From: Paracidovorax wautersii
GTDB taxonomy: Bacteria; Pseudomonadota; Gammaproteobacteria; Burkholderiales; Burkholderiaceae_C
NCBI RefSeq assembly: GCF_900113035.1
Contig: NZ_FONX01000010.1
Span: 62,001 to 126,000 of the forward strand
Length of the DNA: 64,000 nucleotides
Direction of reading: 5' to 3'
Part shown: in pieces, positions 13,991-22,414 of the stretch
How positions within the stretch are numbered: position 1 is the first letter of the stretch
Layout of the letters: every line of letters begins with the position of its first letter
Made by a program: the position numbers and the translations under genes
Notes under the pieces: model-generated
Seen by the model: the letters and a program-made list of their open reading frames with translations, nothing else
Databases searched by the model: none
What the model was told of the DNA's origin: nothing

Positions 13991-14003
13991 CGGGCGCGAC
14001 CTC

Positions 14004-15614
14004 TCAGGGCTGCACGAGCGCGCCGTCCACCAGGCGCCAGAGAGCGAGCGGATTGCCGTCCTGCAGCGCTGCGGGGCGCAGGCCGTCGGGCAGGTCCTGA
14101 TAGCACACCGGCCGCAGGAAGCGGTCGATGGCGGTGGCTCCCACCGAGGTGAACATCGCGTTCGAGGTCGAGGGGAAGGGCCCGCCATGCACCATCGCCT
14201 GGCAGACCTCCACCCCCGTCGGATAACCGTTGGCCAGGATGCGGCCAGCCTTGCGTTCGAGCACCGGCAGCAGGCGCGCCGCCTCGGCATGGTCGCCCGC
14301 GTCGATCTGCAGCGTTGCGGTCAGCTGGCCTTCCAGGTGTTCGGCCACCGCGTGCATCTCGTCCAGGCTGCGGCAGCGCACCACGATGGAGGCCGGCCCG
14401 AACATCTCTTCCATCAGCGCGGGTGACGACAGCAGCTGCTGCGCATCGGTCGCGTAGAGGGCCGCGCTTGCGGCGTTGGGCATCTCGCCGGCGGCCAGGC
14501 CGGCTGCGACCTTCTCCACTCCCGCCACGCCATCGACCTGGGCCGTGCCGGCGGCATAGGCTTGGTGGATGCCCGGCGTCAGCATGGTCTGCGCCGGTTT
14601 GGCCGCCAGCGCTGCGCTCGCTGCCCTGACGAAGCGCTGCAGGTCCGGGCCGTCGATGGCGATCACCAGGCCCGGGTTGGTGCAGAACTGGCCCGCGCCC
14701 ATCGTGAGCGAATCCGCGAAGCCCTGGCCGATGGCTTCGGCGCGTGCCGCAAGCGCCGCAGGGAACAGGAAGACCGGATTGATGCTGCTCATCTCCGCAT
14801 AGACCGGGATCGGCTCGGGCCGCGCGTTGGCCACCCGCACCAGTGCCAGGCCACCCTGGCGCGAGCCGGTGAAGCCCACCGCCTTGATCGCCGGATGCGC
14901 CACCAGCGCCTCGCCCAGCTGGCGGCCTGCGCCGATCAGCAGCGAGAACACGCCCTCCGGCAGGCCGCAATCGGCCACCGCCTGCTGGATCGCGCGGCCC
15001 ACCAGCTCCGATGTGCCCAGATGGGCGCCGTGGGCCTTCACCACCACCGGCGCTCCTGCGGCCAGGGCTGCGGCGGTGTCGCCGCCTGCCACCGAGAAGG
15101 CCAGCGGGAAGTTGCTGGCACCGAACACTGCGACCGGGCCGAGCGGGATCTTGGCTAGGCGCAGGTCGGAGCGCGGCAGCGGCTGGCGCCCGGGCTGGGC
15201 CGGGTCGATGGTCGCCCGCAGGAAGTGGCCGTCGCGCACCACCTGGGCGAACATGCGCAGTTGGCCGACGGTGCGGCCGCGCTCGCCCTGCAGGCGGGCT
15301 GCGGGCAGGCCGCTTTCGGCCTGGGCGCGGGCGATGAGCGTATCGCCCAGACCCATGATGCGGTCGGCGATGGCTTCGAGGAAGGCCGCCCGGCGTTCCA
15401 GCGGCAGGGCACGGTACGGGTCGAAGGCCTCGCGTGCCAGGGCGCAGGCGCGCTCGACTTCCGCCGCGCCGCCCAGCCCGAAGACAGGCTCGGCGATCTC
15501 GCTGTTGCGCGCGGGGTCGAAGGCGCGCTGGCTGCCTTCGGTGCCGCGCACCGTGGCGGCGCCGATGACCATCTCGCCCGTGGGCTGTGAATGTGTGGAC
15601 TGATGCTGTTGCAT
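14004..15614 (-). CDS. 2-oxoglutarate semialdehyde dehydrogenase (KGSADH-type aldehyde dehydrogenase)
   Basis: A 536-residue NAD(P)-dependent aldehyde dehydrogenase. Catalytic residues are recognisable: N168 in GASNFP, general base E274 in AEMSSINP, and nucleophile C311 in GQFCTNPG. The EMSSINPVF and QFCTNPG motifs are typical of the alpha-ketoglutaric semialdehyde dehydrogenase branch that oxidises 2-oxoglutarate semialdehyde to 2-oxoglutarate, the last step of non-phosphorylative pentose and hexarate pathways. It is the last gene of the 13-gene cluster, 54 bases after a TRAP receptor gene. The keto-deoxy-pentonate dehydratase in the same cluster would supply its substrate, which supports the assignment. 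Confidence 0.9.
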   Translation of the reverse strand: MQQHQSTHSQPTGEMVIGAATVRGTEGSQRAFDPARNSEIAEPVFGLGGAAEVERACALAREAFDPYRALPLERRAAFLEAIADRIMGLGDTLIARAQAESGLPAARLQGERGRTVGQLRMFAQVVRDGHFLRATIDPAQPGRQPLPRSDLRLAKIPLGPVAVFGASNFPLAFSVAGGDTAAALAAGAPVVVKAHGAHLGTSELVGRAIQQAVADCGLPEGVFSLLIGAGRQLGEALVAHPAIKAVGFTGSRQGGLALVRVANARPEPIPVYAEMSSINPVFLFPAALAARAEAIGQGFADSLTMGAGQFCTNPGLVIAIDGPDLQRFVRAASAALAAKPAQTMLTPGIHQAYAAGTAQVDGVAGVEKVAAGLAAGEMPNAASAALYATDAQQLLSSPALMEEMFGPASIVVRCRSLDEMHAVAEHLEGQLTATLQIDAGDHAEAARLLPVLERKAGRILANGYPTGVEVCQAMVHGGPFPSTSNAMFTSVGATAIDRFLRPVCYQDLPDGLRPAALQDGNPLALWRLVDGALVQP

Positions 15615-15668
15615 GGTGCTTTCGATGCAGGTGGTGGAAATCGTTCGGCCCTCGCCGCGGACAGGTCT

Positions 15669-16667
15669 TCAGGGCTTGCGGGCCTGCTCGATGGCCGCGA
15701 AGAACTCGCGCGCGGTCTCTTCGCCCGCGCCGGCCGTGTACTTTGCGATGACGGGCTGCAGCTTCTCGCGCATGCGGGCGCGCTCCTGCGGCGACACGTC
15801 GTTGATCTGCATGCCCAGGTGGGCCAGCTCGGCGCGCAGTTGGGCGTTGAGTGCGCGGCTGGTGGTGCGCTCATACACGGTGGCTTCGGCCGCGGCGGCC
15901 TGGACGGCCTGGCGGTCCGCGGCGGAGAGCCGGTCCCAGAACTTCTTCGAGACGATCAGCGCCAGCGCGTCATAGGCATGGCCGGTGGTGGAGAGGTATT
16001 TCTGCACGTCGTAGAACTTCTGCGCATGGACCACGGTGTAGGGGTTCTCCTGCGCATCCACGGCGTGCGACTCCAGCGCGGTGAACAGTTCGGTGACGGA
16101 CATGGGCACGGCGTTCGCGCCCAGCCCGCTGAACATGTCGATGTAGAGGCTGTTCTGCATGGTGCGCACCTTCAGGCCCGCGATGTCTTCGGCGCGCACG
16201 ATGGGGCGCTTGTTGTTGGTCACGTTGCGGAAGCCGTTTTCCCAGAATGCCAGGCCCACCAGGCCGCGAGCGGGCAGTTGTGCCAGCAGCTTGCGGCCGA
16301 GGGGGCCGTCGAGCACGGCATCGGCTTCCTTCTCGTCGGCGAACGAAAAGGGCAGGCCCAGCACGCCGAAGTCCTTGACCAGGCCGGCCAGCGTGGCGGT
16401 GGAGGGCGCGGCGAATTCCTGCGTGCCGCCCTGCAGCGCGGCCTGCATCTGCAGGTCGCTGCCCAGTTGGCCGGCCGAATACACCGCCACCTTGATGCGG
16501 CCGGCCGTCTTCGCTTCCACCCGTTCGGCGAATTTGCGTGCGCCCAGCGTCTGCGGGTGGCTGTCGGGCAGGCTGGTGCCGAAGCGGGCCTTGATTTCCT
16601 GCGCACCGGACAGGGCGCTGGCTGCGATGGCGGCAGCCGCCAGCGCGATCTTCCAGAAGGGTTGCAT
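15669..16667 (-). CDS. TRAP transporter solute receptor, DctP family (receptor 1)
   Basis: A 332-residue periplasmic binding protein with an N-terminal signal peptide (MQPFWKIALAAAAIAASALS, cleaved near SGAQE). The DctP fold shows GLKVRTMQN with the arginine that usually binds the substrate carboxylate, followed by ALESHAVDAQENPYTVV. A GGAG lies upstream of the ATG. It lies between an amidohydrolase gene and the aldehyde dehydrogenase, away from the dctQ/dctM genes of the same cluster, so it presumably shares those membrane subunits or delivers to another pair. It probably binds a sugar acid, by context. Confidence 0.9.
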   Translation of the reverse strand: MQPFWKIALAAAAIAASALSGAQEIKARFGTSLPDSHPQTLGARKFAERVEAKTAGRIKVAVYSAGQLGSDLQMQAALQGGTQEFAAPSTATLAGLVKDFGVLGLPFSFADEKEADAVLDGPLGRKLLAQLPARGLVGLAFWENGFRNVTNNKRPIVRAEDIAGLKVRTMQNSLYIDMFSGLGANAVPMSVTELFTALESHAVDAQENPYTVVHAQKFYDVQKYLSTTGHAYDALALIVSKKFWDRLSAADRQAVQAAAAEATVYERTTSRALNAQLRAELAHLGMQINDVSPQERARMREKLQPVIAKYTAGAGEETAREFFAAIEQARKP

Positions 16668-16706
16668 GGTCGTTGTCTCCGATAGTCGTTGTGGGATGGG
16701 GACCGC

Positions 16707-17663
16707 TCAGTCGAGCCCGTACAGCCCGGCGGCGTTGTCGCAGAACAGCGCCAGCCGCTGCCGCGCGGGCCGCGCGGCGGTGAGCTGCTTGAAGCCCTGG
16801 AAGATCCGGTCGAGCGGAGCGACCAGCGCATCGACGGGATGGTTGCTGGCGAACATGCAGCGCTCCCAGCCGAAGATGCTGATCGCGTCGTGCACCACGG
16901 GCGCCTGCAGTTCCGGCGTCCAGCGGCGGCCGGGCACGCCCAGGCCCGAGATCTTGAGGAAGACCTGCGGCTCGCGCGCCAGCACTTCGAGCGCGGCGCG
17001 CCAGGCCGCGAGCGATTCGGCATCGCGCTCGGCGGGCAGGCCGGTGTGGTTCACGACGATCCGGGTACGGGGGAAATCGCGGGCCAGCTCGGCCGCCTCG
17101 CCGAAGTGCCACCAGGGTGCCTGCAGCTCGAACATCAGGCCGGCGCCCTCCAGCCGCGCATAGCCGGCGCGCCAGCGCTGGCAGCGCATGGAACCGTGCG
17201 CCGCGTAGCCCGCATGGTGCTCGGCACGTGGCACGCTGCGCGGCTTGTGGCGCACGCTGCGCACCAGCGGCAGGCGGGCATAGGCTTCCAGCTGCGCGTC
17301 CAGCGCCGGGCCGTCCAGCCAGGCCTGGGCCGCCAGGGCGTGGGGCTTGCCGGTCTCGCGGGCCAGCGCATCCACCCACAGGGCCTCGCCGGTCGGGTCG
17401 CGCGGATCCCATTCGCCTTCCATCAGCACATGGCGCAGCACGCGGTGCGTGCCCTGGCTCGCCCGGTAATGCGCGGGCAGGAAGTCGCGGCGGATGGCGC
17501 GGTAGTCGCCGTAGCGGAAGGCCACCGGCGGCTCCTGCTGCAGCCAGGGGTGGGGGTTGCGGCCCAGATCCCAGAAATGATGGTGGGCATCGACGATGGG
17601 CAGCAGCCGGTCGTCCTGCGTCGCCAGGAATTCCTCGCGCGCGGCCTGCAGGTCGGCATTCAT
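16707..17663 (-). CDS. Amidohydrolase family 2 protein, probable sugar lactonase (copy A)
   Basis: A 318-residue COG3618-type TIM-barrel amidohydrolase. Metal-site motifs are VDAHHHFW near residue 25, IVVNHTG in the middle and FCDNAAGLYGL at the end; FGWERCMFASNHPVD is the typical late motif. Characterised relatives hydrolyse L-fucono- or L-rhamnono-lactone, 4-sulfomuconolactone or 2-pyrone-4,6-dicarboxylate. In a sugar-acid cluster a lactonase role fits best. It starts in an ATGA overlap with the preceding paralogue at 17660-17663, so the two are translationally coupled. The exact substrate cannot be read from sequence. Confidence 0.85.
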   Translation of the reverse strand: MNADLQAAREEFLATQDDRLLPIVDAHHHFWDLGRNPHPWLQQEPPVAFRYGDYRAIRRDFLPAHYRASQGTHRVLRHVLMEGEWDPRDPTGEALWVDALARETGKPHALAAQAWLDGPALDAQLEAYARLPLVRSVRHKPRSVPRAEHHAGYAAHGSMRCQRWRAGYARLEGAGLMFELQAPWWHFGEAAELARDFPRTRIVVNHTGLPAERDAESLAAWRAALEVLAREPQVFLKISGLGVPGRRWTPELQAPVVHDAISIFGWERCMFASNHPVDALVAPLDRIFQGFKQLTAARPARQRLALFCDNAAGLYGLD

Positions 17664-18595
17664 AGGCGGATTCGGTAGAAGCGCAGCGCGTTGTCGCACA
17701 GCACGGCGCGCTGCCGTTCGGGGCCGAGGTGGGCGGTCATGCGGCGCATGGCGGCCACCAGTTCGCGGTAGCCGATGCGCAGGCCCGCGACGGGGAAGTT
17801 GCTGGCGAACATGCAGCGCTGCCAGCCGAAGATGTCCAGCGTCTCGCGCACGATGCGGGCGTTGTCGGCCTCGATCCAGGGGCTGTCCCTGAGCCCGAAT
17901 TCCGAGAGCTTGACGTGGACGTTGGGTTCGCGCGCCAGCCGTTCCATGCCCTGGCGCCAGCGCTGCAGGCCGGCTTCGCTGCGGTCCCAGGCGAAGCCGT
18001 GGTGGTTGAGCACGATGGCCAGCTGCGGGAACATCGCGGCGACCTCGGCCGCCTCGGCCAGGTGCCAGCTGGGCACGCGCAGGTCCCAGCTCAGGCCCAG
18101 TCCGGGCAGCAGGGCCAGGCCGCGCAGCCAGACCTCGTCCTGCATGGTGCCGGGCTGGCCCCGCACGCTGGCGTCGGGCGTCGGCGCCGTGACGGGCTTG
18201 CTGCGGATGCCACGCACCAGGGGGTAGCGCAAGTGCTCGCGCAGACGTTCCTCGGTCTCGGGCCGGTCCAGCCAAGCGTGGGCCACCACGGCGTTGGGAA
18301 AACCGTGCTCCGCGTGCAGGGCGTGCAGCCAGGCGGTTTCGGCCACCTGCTCGCCACGGTCGCGTTCGGCCTCGATATGCACCGTCGCCACCACGTTGCA
18401 GCCGGCGCTGGCGGCGCGGTAGTGCGCGGGCAGGAAGTCCTGGCACAGGGCGCGGTAGTCGCCCAGGAAGAAGCGTTCGGCGTCGTACTCGTTCTGCAGC
18501 CAGGGGTAGCGGCCGTGGGCGAAGCTCCACAGGTGGTGATGGGCATCGACCACGGGCAGCTCGGCGGCTGCCTCGTCATGCACGTCGAGGGCCAT
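17660..18595 (-). CDS. Amidohydrolase family 2 protein, probable sugar lactonase (copy B)
   Basis: A 311-residue paralogue of the neighbouring gene with the same motifs: VDAHHHLW, IVLNHHGFAWDR (NHHG where copy A has NHTG), HVKLSEFG, FGWQRCMFASNFPV and LCDNALRFY. The pair probably arose by tandem duplication and has diverged well beyond recent copies. It is a cytoplasmic hydrolase of the COG3618 lactonase group by family. A single base separates its ATG from the stop of the upstream TRAP receptor gene. The divergence suggests that the copies act on different lactones or anomers, which is inference. Confidence 0.85.
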   Translation of the reverse strand: MALDVHDEAAAELPVVDAHHHLWSFAHGRYPWLQNEYDAERFFLGDYRALCQDFLPAHYRAASAGCNVVATVHIEAERDRGEQVAETAWLHALHAEHGFPNAVVAHAWLDRPETEERLREHLRYPLVRGIRSKPVTAPTPDASVRGQPGTMQDEVWLRGLALLPGLGLSWDLRVPSWHLAEAAEVAAMFPQLAIVLNHHGFAWDRSEAGLQRWRQGMERLAREPNVHVKLSEFGLRDSPWIEADNARIVRETLDIFGWQRCMFASNFPVAGLRIGYRELVAAMRRMTAHLGPERQRAVLCDNALRFYRIRL

Positions 18596-18596
18596 G

Positions 18597-19583
18597 TCAA
18601 CGTGCCTGCAGCACGGCGTCGATCAACTGCCGGCCGTACTTGTCGGCGAACATCTGCTGCGTGGGCTCGGCCACCAGCTTGTGGAACGGCTCGGGATCGA
18701 CGTTCTCCTCCACCTGCATGCCCTGCGAGCGCAGGAAGGCGATATCGCCGGCCTCGCTCTTTCTGATCAGGTCGCGCTGGAAGGTGGCGGCCGCGCGGGC
18801 CGCGTCGATCAGCGCCTGCTGCTGCTCGGGCTTGAGCGCCGCGAACTTCGCCTTGTTCATCACGACCGGCATGGCGGTGTAGGCGTGGCGCGTGAGGGAC
18901 ATGTACTTCTGCACCTCGTAGAGCTTGTTGTTGCGCACGATGTTGACGGGGTTCTCCTGCCCGTCCACGGCCTTGTTCTCCAGCGCGGTGAACACCTCGG
19001 CCAGCGGCATGGGCGTGGGCGTGGCGCCCAGGATCTGGAAGGCCTTGATGTGCGCCGGGTTGGGCGTGGTGCGGATCTTCAGGCCCTTCACGTCGTCGGG
19101 CGTGCGCACCGCGCGGCGCGAGTTGGTGAGGCTGCGGAAGCCCACCTCCCAGTACGCCAGGCCTTTCATTCCGTGGCCTTCGAGCTCGTCCAGCAGGCTG
19201 CGGCCGATGGGGCCGTCCAGCACCTTGTAGGCGTGCTCGGTGCTGGTGAAGAGATAGGGCAGGTCCAGCACGTTCATGCGGCCCACCATGCCGGTGTAGT
19301 AGGGCGTGCCCGAGGTCGCCAGATCGATCGTGCCGCCGCGCACCGCGCCGATCACGGTGTTGTCGTTGCCCAGCGCGCTGGAACCATAGACCTGCACCTC
19401 GATCTGGCCGTTGGTGCGGGCCTTGACCTGCCGCGCGAACTCCAGCGCCGCGAGGTGCTGAGTCTCGGTCTCGGCGCCCGAATGCGCCATGCGCAGCTTC
19501 GTGGTCTGTGCCTGCGCGTGGGCTGCCAGCAGGGCGGCCAGCGCGGCGCCGGCCAGTGCGCGCAGGAAGTGGTGTCTTTGCAT
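18597..19583 (-). CDS. TRAP transporter solute receptor, DctP family (receptor 2)
   Basis: A 328-residue periplasmic receptor with a signal peptide (residues 1-25, ending AHAQA) and DctP motifs GLKIRTTPNPAHIKAF and ALENKAVDGQENPVN. An AGGAGA site precedes the ATG. It is related to receptors 1 and 3 of the cluster, most closely to receptor 3 by the TPNP and ENPVN/EHPVD segments. It is followed at one base by amidohydrolase copy B, so uptake and hydrolysis are probably co-expressed. Confidence 0.9.
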   Translation of the reverse strand: MQRHHFLRALAGAALAALLAAHAQAQTTKLRMAHSGAETETQHLAALEFARQVKARTNGQIEVQVYGSSALGNDNTVIGAVRGGTIDLATSGTPYYTGMVGRMNVLDLPYLFTSTEHAYKVLDGPIGRSLLDELEGHGMKGLAYWEVGFRSLTNSRRAVRTPDDVKGLKIRTTPNPAHIKAFQILGATPTPMPLAEVFTALENKAVDGQENPVNIVRNNKLYEVQKYMSLTRHAYTAMPVVMNKAKFAALKPEQQQALIDAARAAATFQRDLIRKSEAGDIAFLRSQGMQVEENVDPEPFHKLVAEPTQQMFADKYGRQLIDAVLQAR

Positions 19584-19628
19584 GCTTGTCTCCTGTCGTG
19601 TGGTGCGTGGGTGCGTGTGCAGCGGGGA

Positions 19629-20570
19629 TCAGGCGATCCAGAGGTAGGACGAATCGGGCTCGCGCAGCGTGGCGATCTCCTGCTCGAAGGCGAAGCTGTC
19701 CAGGTTCAGGCGGCGCACCTTCTCGTCCTGGAACGAGATGTAGGCGGCGCGCTCCTTCGGGTGGAACGACAGCGCCAGCGGGTTGGCCGGCAGCTCGACG
19801 CAGCGCTGCTCCTTGAGGTCGGTGCCGAACACCGACAGGCTCTGCTCGCCCGAGTTGGTGGTGAGCAGCCGGTCCTGCCCGTCGCTGCCCAGATAGCGAT
19901 AGACGCGGTTCGGATCGCGCCGGGTCCTGCCCGAGGCCACCACCGCCATGCGCGCCGTGTCGATGGCCACCAGCGTGTCGTCGCCCCGGTTGGCGACGTA
20001 GAGCAGGGACTCGTCGGCCGACAGCACGTTGCCCTCCGGCACCGGGCCGGGCACCACGGCCACGGGCGCGAAGGTGGGGTCGTTGGGCCGGATCTTGGTG
20101 ACGGTGTTGGAGAGCAGGTTCAGCGCATAGGCCGTCTCGGCATCGCGCGTCAGTGCGAACAGGTGGGTCTTGTAGCCGCCCGAGGGCACGGCCAGGTCCG
20201 GCACCTGCCGCGCCAGCGGGTCGGAAAAGCGCAGCAGCACGTTGTGCGCCTCGGACATGGCGAAGAGCCGGCCCCGGCCGTCCACCGCCAGCCCGTGGGG
20301 GCGGTAGTAGGGCCAGAGGTTCAGCGTCTTCACATGCTCGCGGCGCTGCAGGTCGATCACGAACACCGAGTGCCCGCCCTCGTCGCCGAGGTGGCTGGCG
20401 GTCTCGATGCCGTAGTGGCCCACGTAGGCGAGCTGCCGCACCGGATCGACGACGAACTCGTGCGGGAAGTTGGGGACCACGATGTGCTTTTCGGCGCGGC
20501 GGCTGGCTGCGTCGTAGAAGCTGAACGTGTGGGCACATTTCTGCACCAGCAGGAGGGTTTCGCGGGTCAT
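19629..20570 (-). CDS. YncE-like beta-propeller protein without signal peptide
   Basis: A 313-residue protein built of repeated WD/NHL-like blades (LAYVGHYG, VFVIDLQRREHV, GLAVDGRGRLFAM, LLYVANRGDDTLVAID, LLTTNSGEQSLSVF). It has no signal peptide and starts MTRETLLLVQ, so it should be cytoplasmic, unlike E. coli YncE. Cytoplasmic propellers of this general type include 6-phosphogluconolactonase (COG2706) and gluconolactonase-like enzymes, so a lactonase or a sensor role in this sugar-acid cluster is possible. I do not recognise a characterised orthologue. It lies 21 bases after dctM. Confidence 0.7.
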   Translation of the reverse strand: MTRETLLLVQKCAHTFSFYDAASRRAEKHIVVPNFPHEFVVDPVRQLAYVGHYGIETASHLGDEGGHSVFVIDLQRREHVKTLNLWPYYRPHGLAVDGRGRLFAMSEAHNVLLRFSDPLARQVPDLAVPSGGYKTHLFALTRDAETAYALNLLSNTVTKIRPNDPTFAPVAVVPGPVPEGNVLSADESLLYVANRGDDTLVAIDTARMAVVASGRTRRDPNRVYRYLGSDGQDRLLTTNSGEQSLSVFGTDLKEQRCVELPANPLALSFHPKERAAYISFQDEKVRRLNLDSFAFEQEIATLREPDSSYLWIA

Positions 20571-20591
20571 GGGGAAAAGCCTTTTTTCAGG

Positions 20592-21869
20592 TCAGCGGAA
20601 CCAGCTCGCCGGCACCGTGATGAGCTGCGGGAACAGCACGAAGAGGAACATCAGGATGGTCTGCGCCAGCAGGAAGGGCCAGACGCCCTTGATGACGTCG
20701 TCCAGCCGCGCCTTGGCCACGCCGGCCACCACGTTGAGCACCGTGCCCACGGGCGGCGTGAGCAGGCCGATGGCGTTGTTCATGATGAACATCACGCCGA
20801 AGTAGATCGGGTCGATGCCCGCCTGCTTGATCACCGGCATGAGGATGGGCGTGAGGATCAGCACCGTGGGCATCAGGTCCAGCGCCGTGCCCACCACGAT
20901 CACCAGGATCATGATCACGAACATCAGCAGGATCTTGTTGTCCATGAAGGGCTGCAGCAGCGCCGTGGCCTGCGAGGGGATGTCCGCGATGGTGATGAGC
21001 CAGGCCGACACCAGGGCGGCCGCCACGAGGAACATCACCGTGCTGGAGGTCTTGGCCGCCACCAGCATCAGGTGCGGGATCTGCCGGGGCTTGAGCTCGC
21101 GATAGACGAAGAGGCCCGCCAGCAGCGCATAGACCACGGCCACCACGGCGGCCTCGGTCGGCGTGAAGATGCCGAACTTCATGCCGCCGATGATCACGCC
21201 CGGCAATATCAGCGCCCAGATGCCGTCGTAGAGGGCCCGGGCCAGCACGCGCGCGTCGAAGGGCCGGCCCGGTGCCACGTTCTCCTTCTTGGCGCACAGC
21301 CACCAGGTGAAGGCCAGCGCCAGCGCCATCATGATCCCGGGGAAGATGCCCGCGAGGAACAGCTTGGTGATGGACAGCTGCGCCGCCACGCCGAACACCA
21401 CGATCGGGATCGAGGGCGGCACCACCGGCGCGATGATGCCCCCGGCGGCGATGAGGCCCGAGGCGCGCGGCACGTTGTAGCCGGCGTTGCGCATCATCGG
21501 GATCAGCAGCGCCGCCACGGCGGCGGTGTCGGCGACGGCCGAGCCCGAGATGCTGGCCACGATCAGGCAGGCCAGGATGGCCACGTAGCCCAGGCCGCCG
21601 CGCACGTGGCCCACCAGGGCCTCTGCCACCGAGACGATGCGGCGCGACAGGCCGCCGGCGTTCATCAGCTCGCCGGCCAGCATGAAGAAGGGCACGGCCA
21701 TCAGCGGATAGTTGTTCACGCCCTCGAGCAGGTTCTGCGCGAGGATCTGCGTGTCGAAATTGCCCAGGTGGACCATCAGCGCCACGCCGCAGGCCAGCAG
21801 CGAGAACGCGATGGGCATGCCCAGGGCCATGCTGCCCAGCAGCGCGATGAGGAAGACGGCGATCGTCAT
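20592..21869 (-). CDS. dctM: TRAP transporter large permease subunit DctM
   Basis: A 425-residue polytopic membrane protein of the DctM family with typical segments GMPIAFSLLACGVALM, FFMLAGELMNAGGLSRR, GYNVPRASGLIAAGG and PVVPPSIPIVVFG. It is the sodium-coupled transport subunit that works with DctQ and the periplasmic DctP receptor. An AAGGAG site lies upstream of the ATG. It follows dctQ by 25 bases. It is the only DctM in the window, although three DctP receptors are present. Confidence 0.95.
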   Translation of the reverse strand: MTIAVFLIALLGSMALGMPIAFSLLACGVALMVHLGNFDTQILAQNLLEGVNNYPLMAVPFFMLAGELMNAGGLSRRIVSVAEALVGHVRGGLGYVAILACLIVASISGSAVADTAAVAALLIPMMRNAGYNVPRASGLIAAGGIIAPVVPPSIPIVVFGVAAQLSITKLFLAGIFPGIMMALALAFTWWLCAKKENVAPGRPFDARVLARALYDGIWALILPGVIIGGMKFGIFTPTEAAVVAVVYALLAGLFVYRELKPRQIPHLMLVAAKTSSTVMFLVAAALVSAWLITIADIPSQATALLQPFMDNKILLMFVIMILVIVVGTALDLMPTVLILTPILMPVIKQAGIDPIYFGVMFIMNNAIGLLTPPVGTVLNVVAGVAKARLDDVIKGVWPFLLAQTILMFLFVLFPQLITVPASWFR

Positions 21870-21894
21870 GGGGTTCTCCTTGTGCGTGCGTCCG

Positions 21895-22395
21895 TCATTC
21901 GCCGGCGCTCACGGAGCGGGGCACCAGTTCCTCGCGCGGCATGCGGCCCGTGACCTGGCGCCACAGCGAATGCGCCAGCAGCAGGGCCATGCCCACGCTG
22001 CTGATGAGCAGCGAAAGGAACACCAGCCCCAGCGGCACGCCGGTGACGGGCGCGGTGTTGTCCATGCCGATCACCACCTGCGCCCAGGTGCCATGCGCCA
22101 GCAGCACGCAGCAGGCCAGCGTGAGCGTGTCCGAGAGGAAGCGGCAGATGCGCTGGCCCCGCTCGCCCAGCCGGTCGATCAGGCTGGACATGCCCAGGTG
22201 GGCGTTGTCCTTCATCACCACCAGCGCGCCGATCAGCGTGAGCCACATGAAGACGAAGCGCGACACCTCCTCGGAGAAGACGATGCCGGAGTTGAAGAAG
22301 TAGCGCAGCACGACGTTGCCGAACACCAGCACCACCATGACGGCGAGCAGCACGATCAGCAGCCCTTCGGCCGCGCGCGTGACCAGGTTTTTCAT
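21895..22395 (-). CDS. dctQ: TRAP transporter small permease subunit DctQ
   Basis: A 166-residue protein with four hydrophobic segments and the DctQ motif SEEVSRFVFMWLTLIGA after a first helix. It bridges DctM and the receptor in the inner membrane. It sits 19 bases after receptor 3 and 25 before dctM, giving the usual P-Q-M order. Confidence 0.93.
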   Translation of the reverse strand: MKNLVTRAAEGLLIVLLAVMVVLVFGNVVLRYFFNSGIVFSEEVSRFVFMWLTLIGALVVMKDNAHLGMSSLIDRLGERGQRICRFLSDTLTLACCVLLAHGTWAQVVIGMDNTAPVTGVPLGLVFLSLLISSVGMALLLAHSLWRQVTGRMPREELVPRSVSAGE

Positions 22396-22414
22396 GTCGG
22401 AATCTCCCGGCCGG

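Noticed and set aside
13705-14003. Possible decayed gene between the esterase and the aldehyde dehydrogenase
   Set aside because: Short frames exist on the minus strand but none shows a conserved motif or ribosome binding site.
18594-21953. Long plus-strand open frame across the TRAP and beta-propeller genes
   Set aside because: It spans four well-supported genes on the other strand and has a His/Gln/Arg-rich composition typical of antisense frames.
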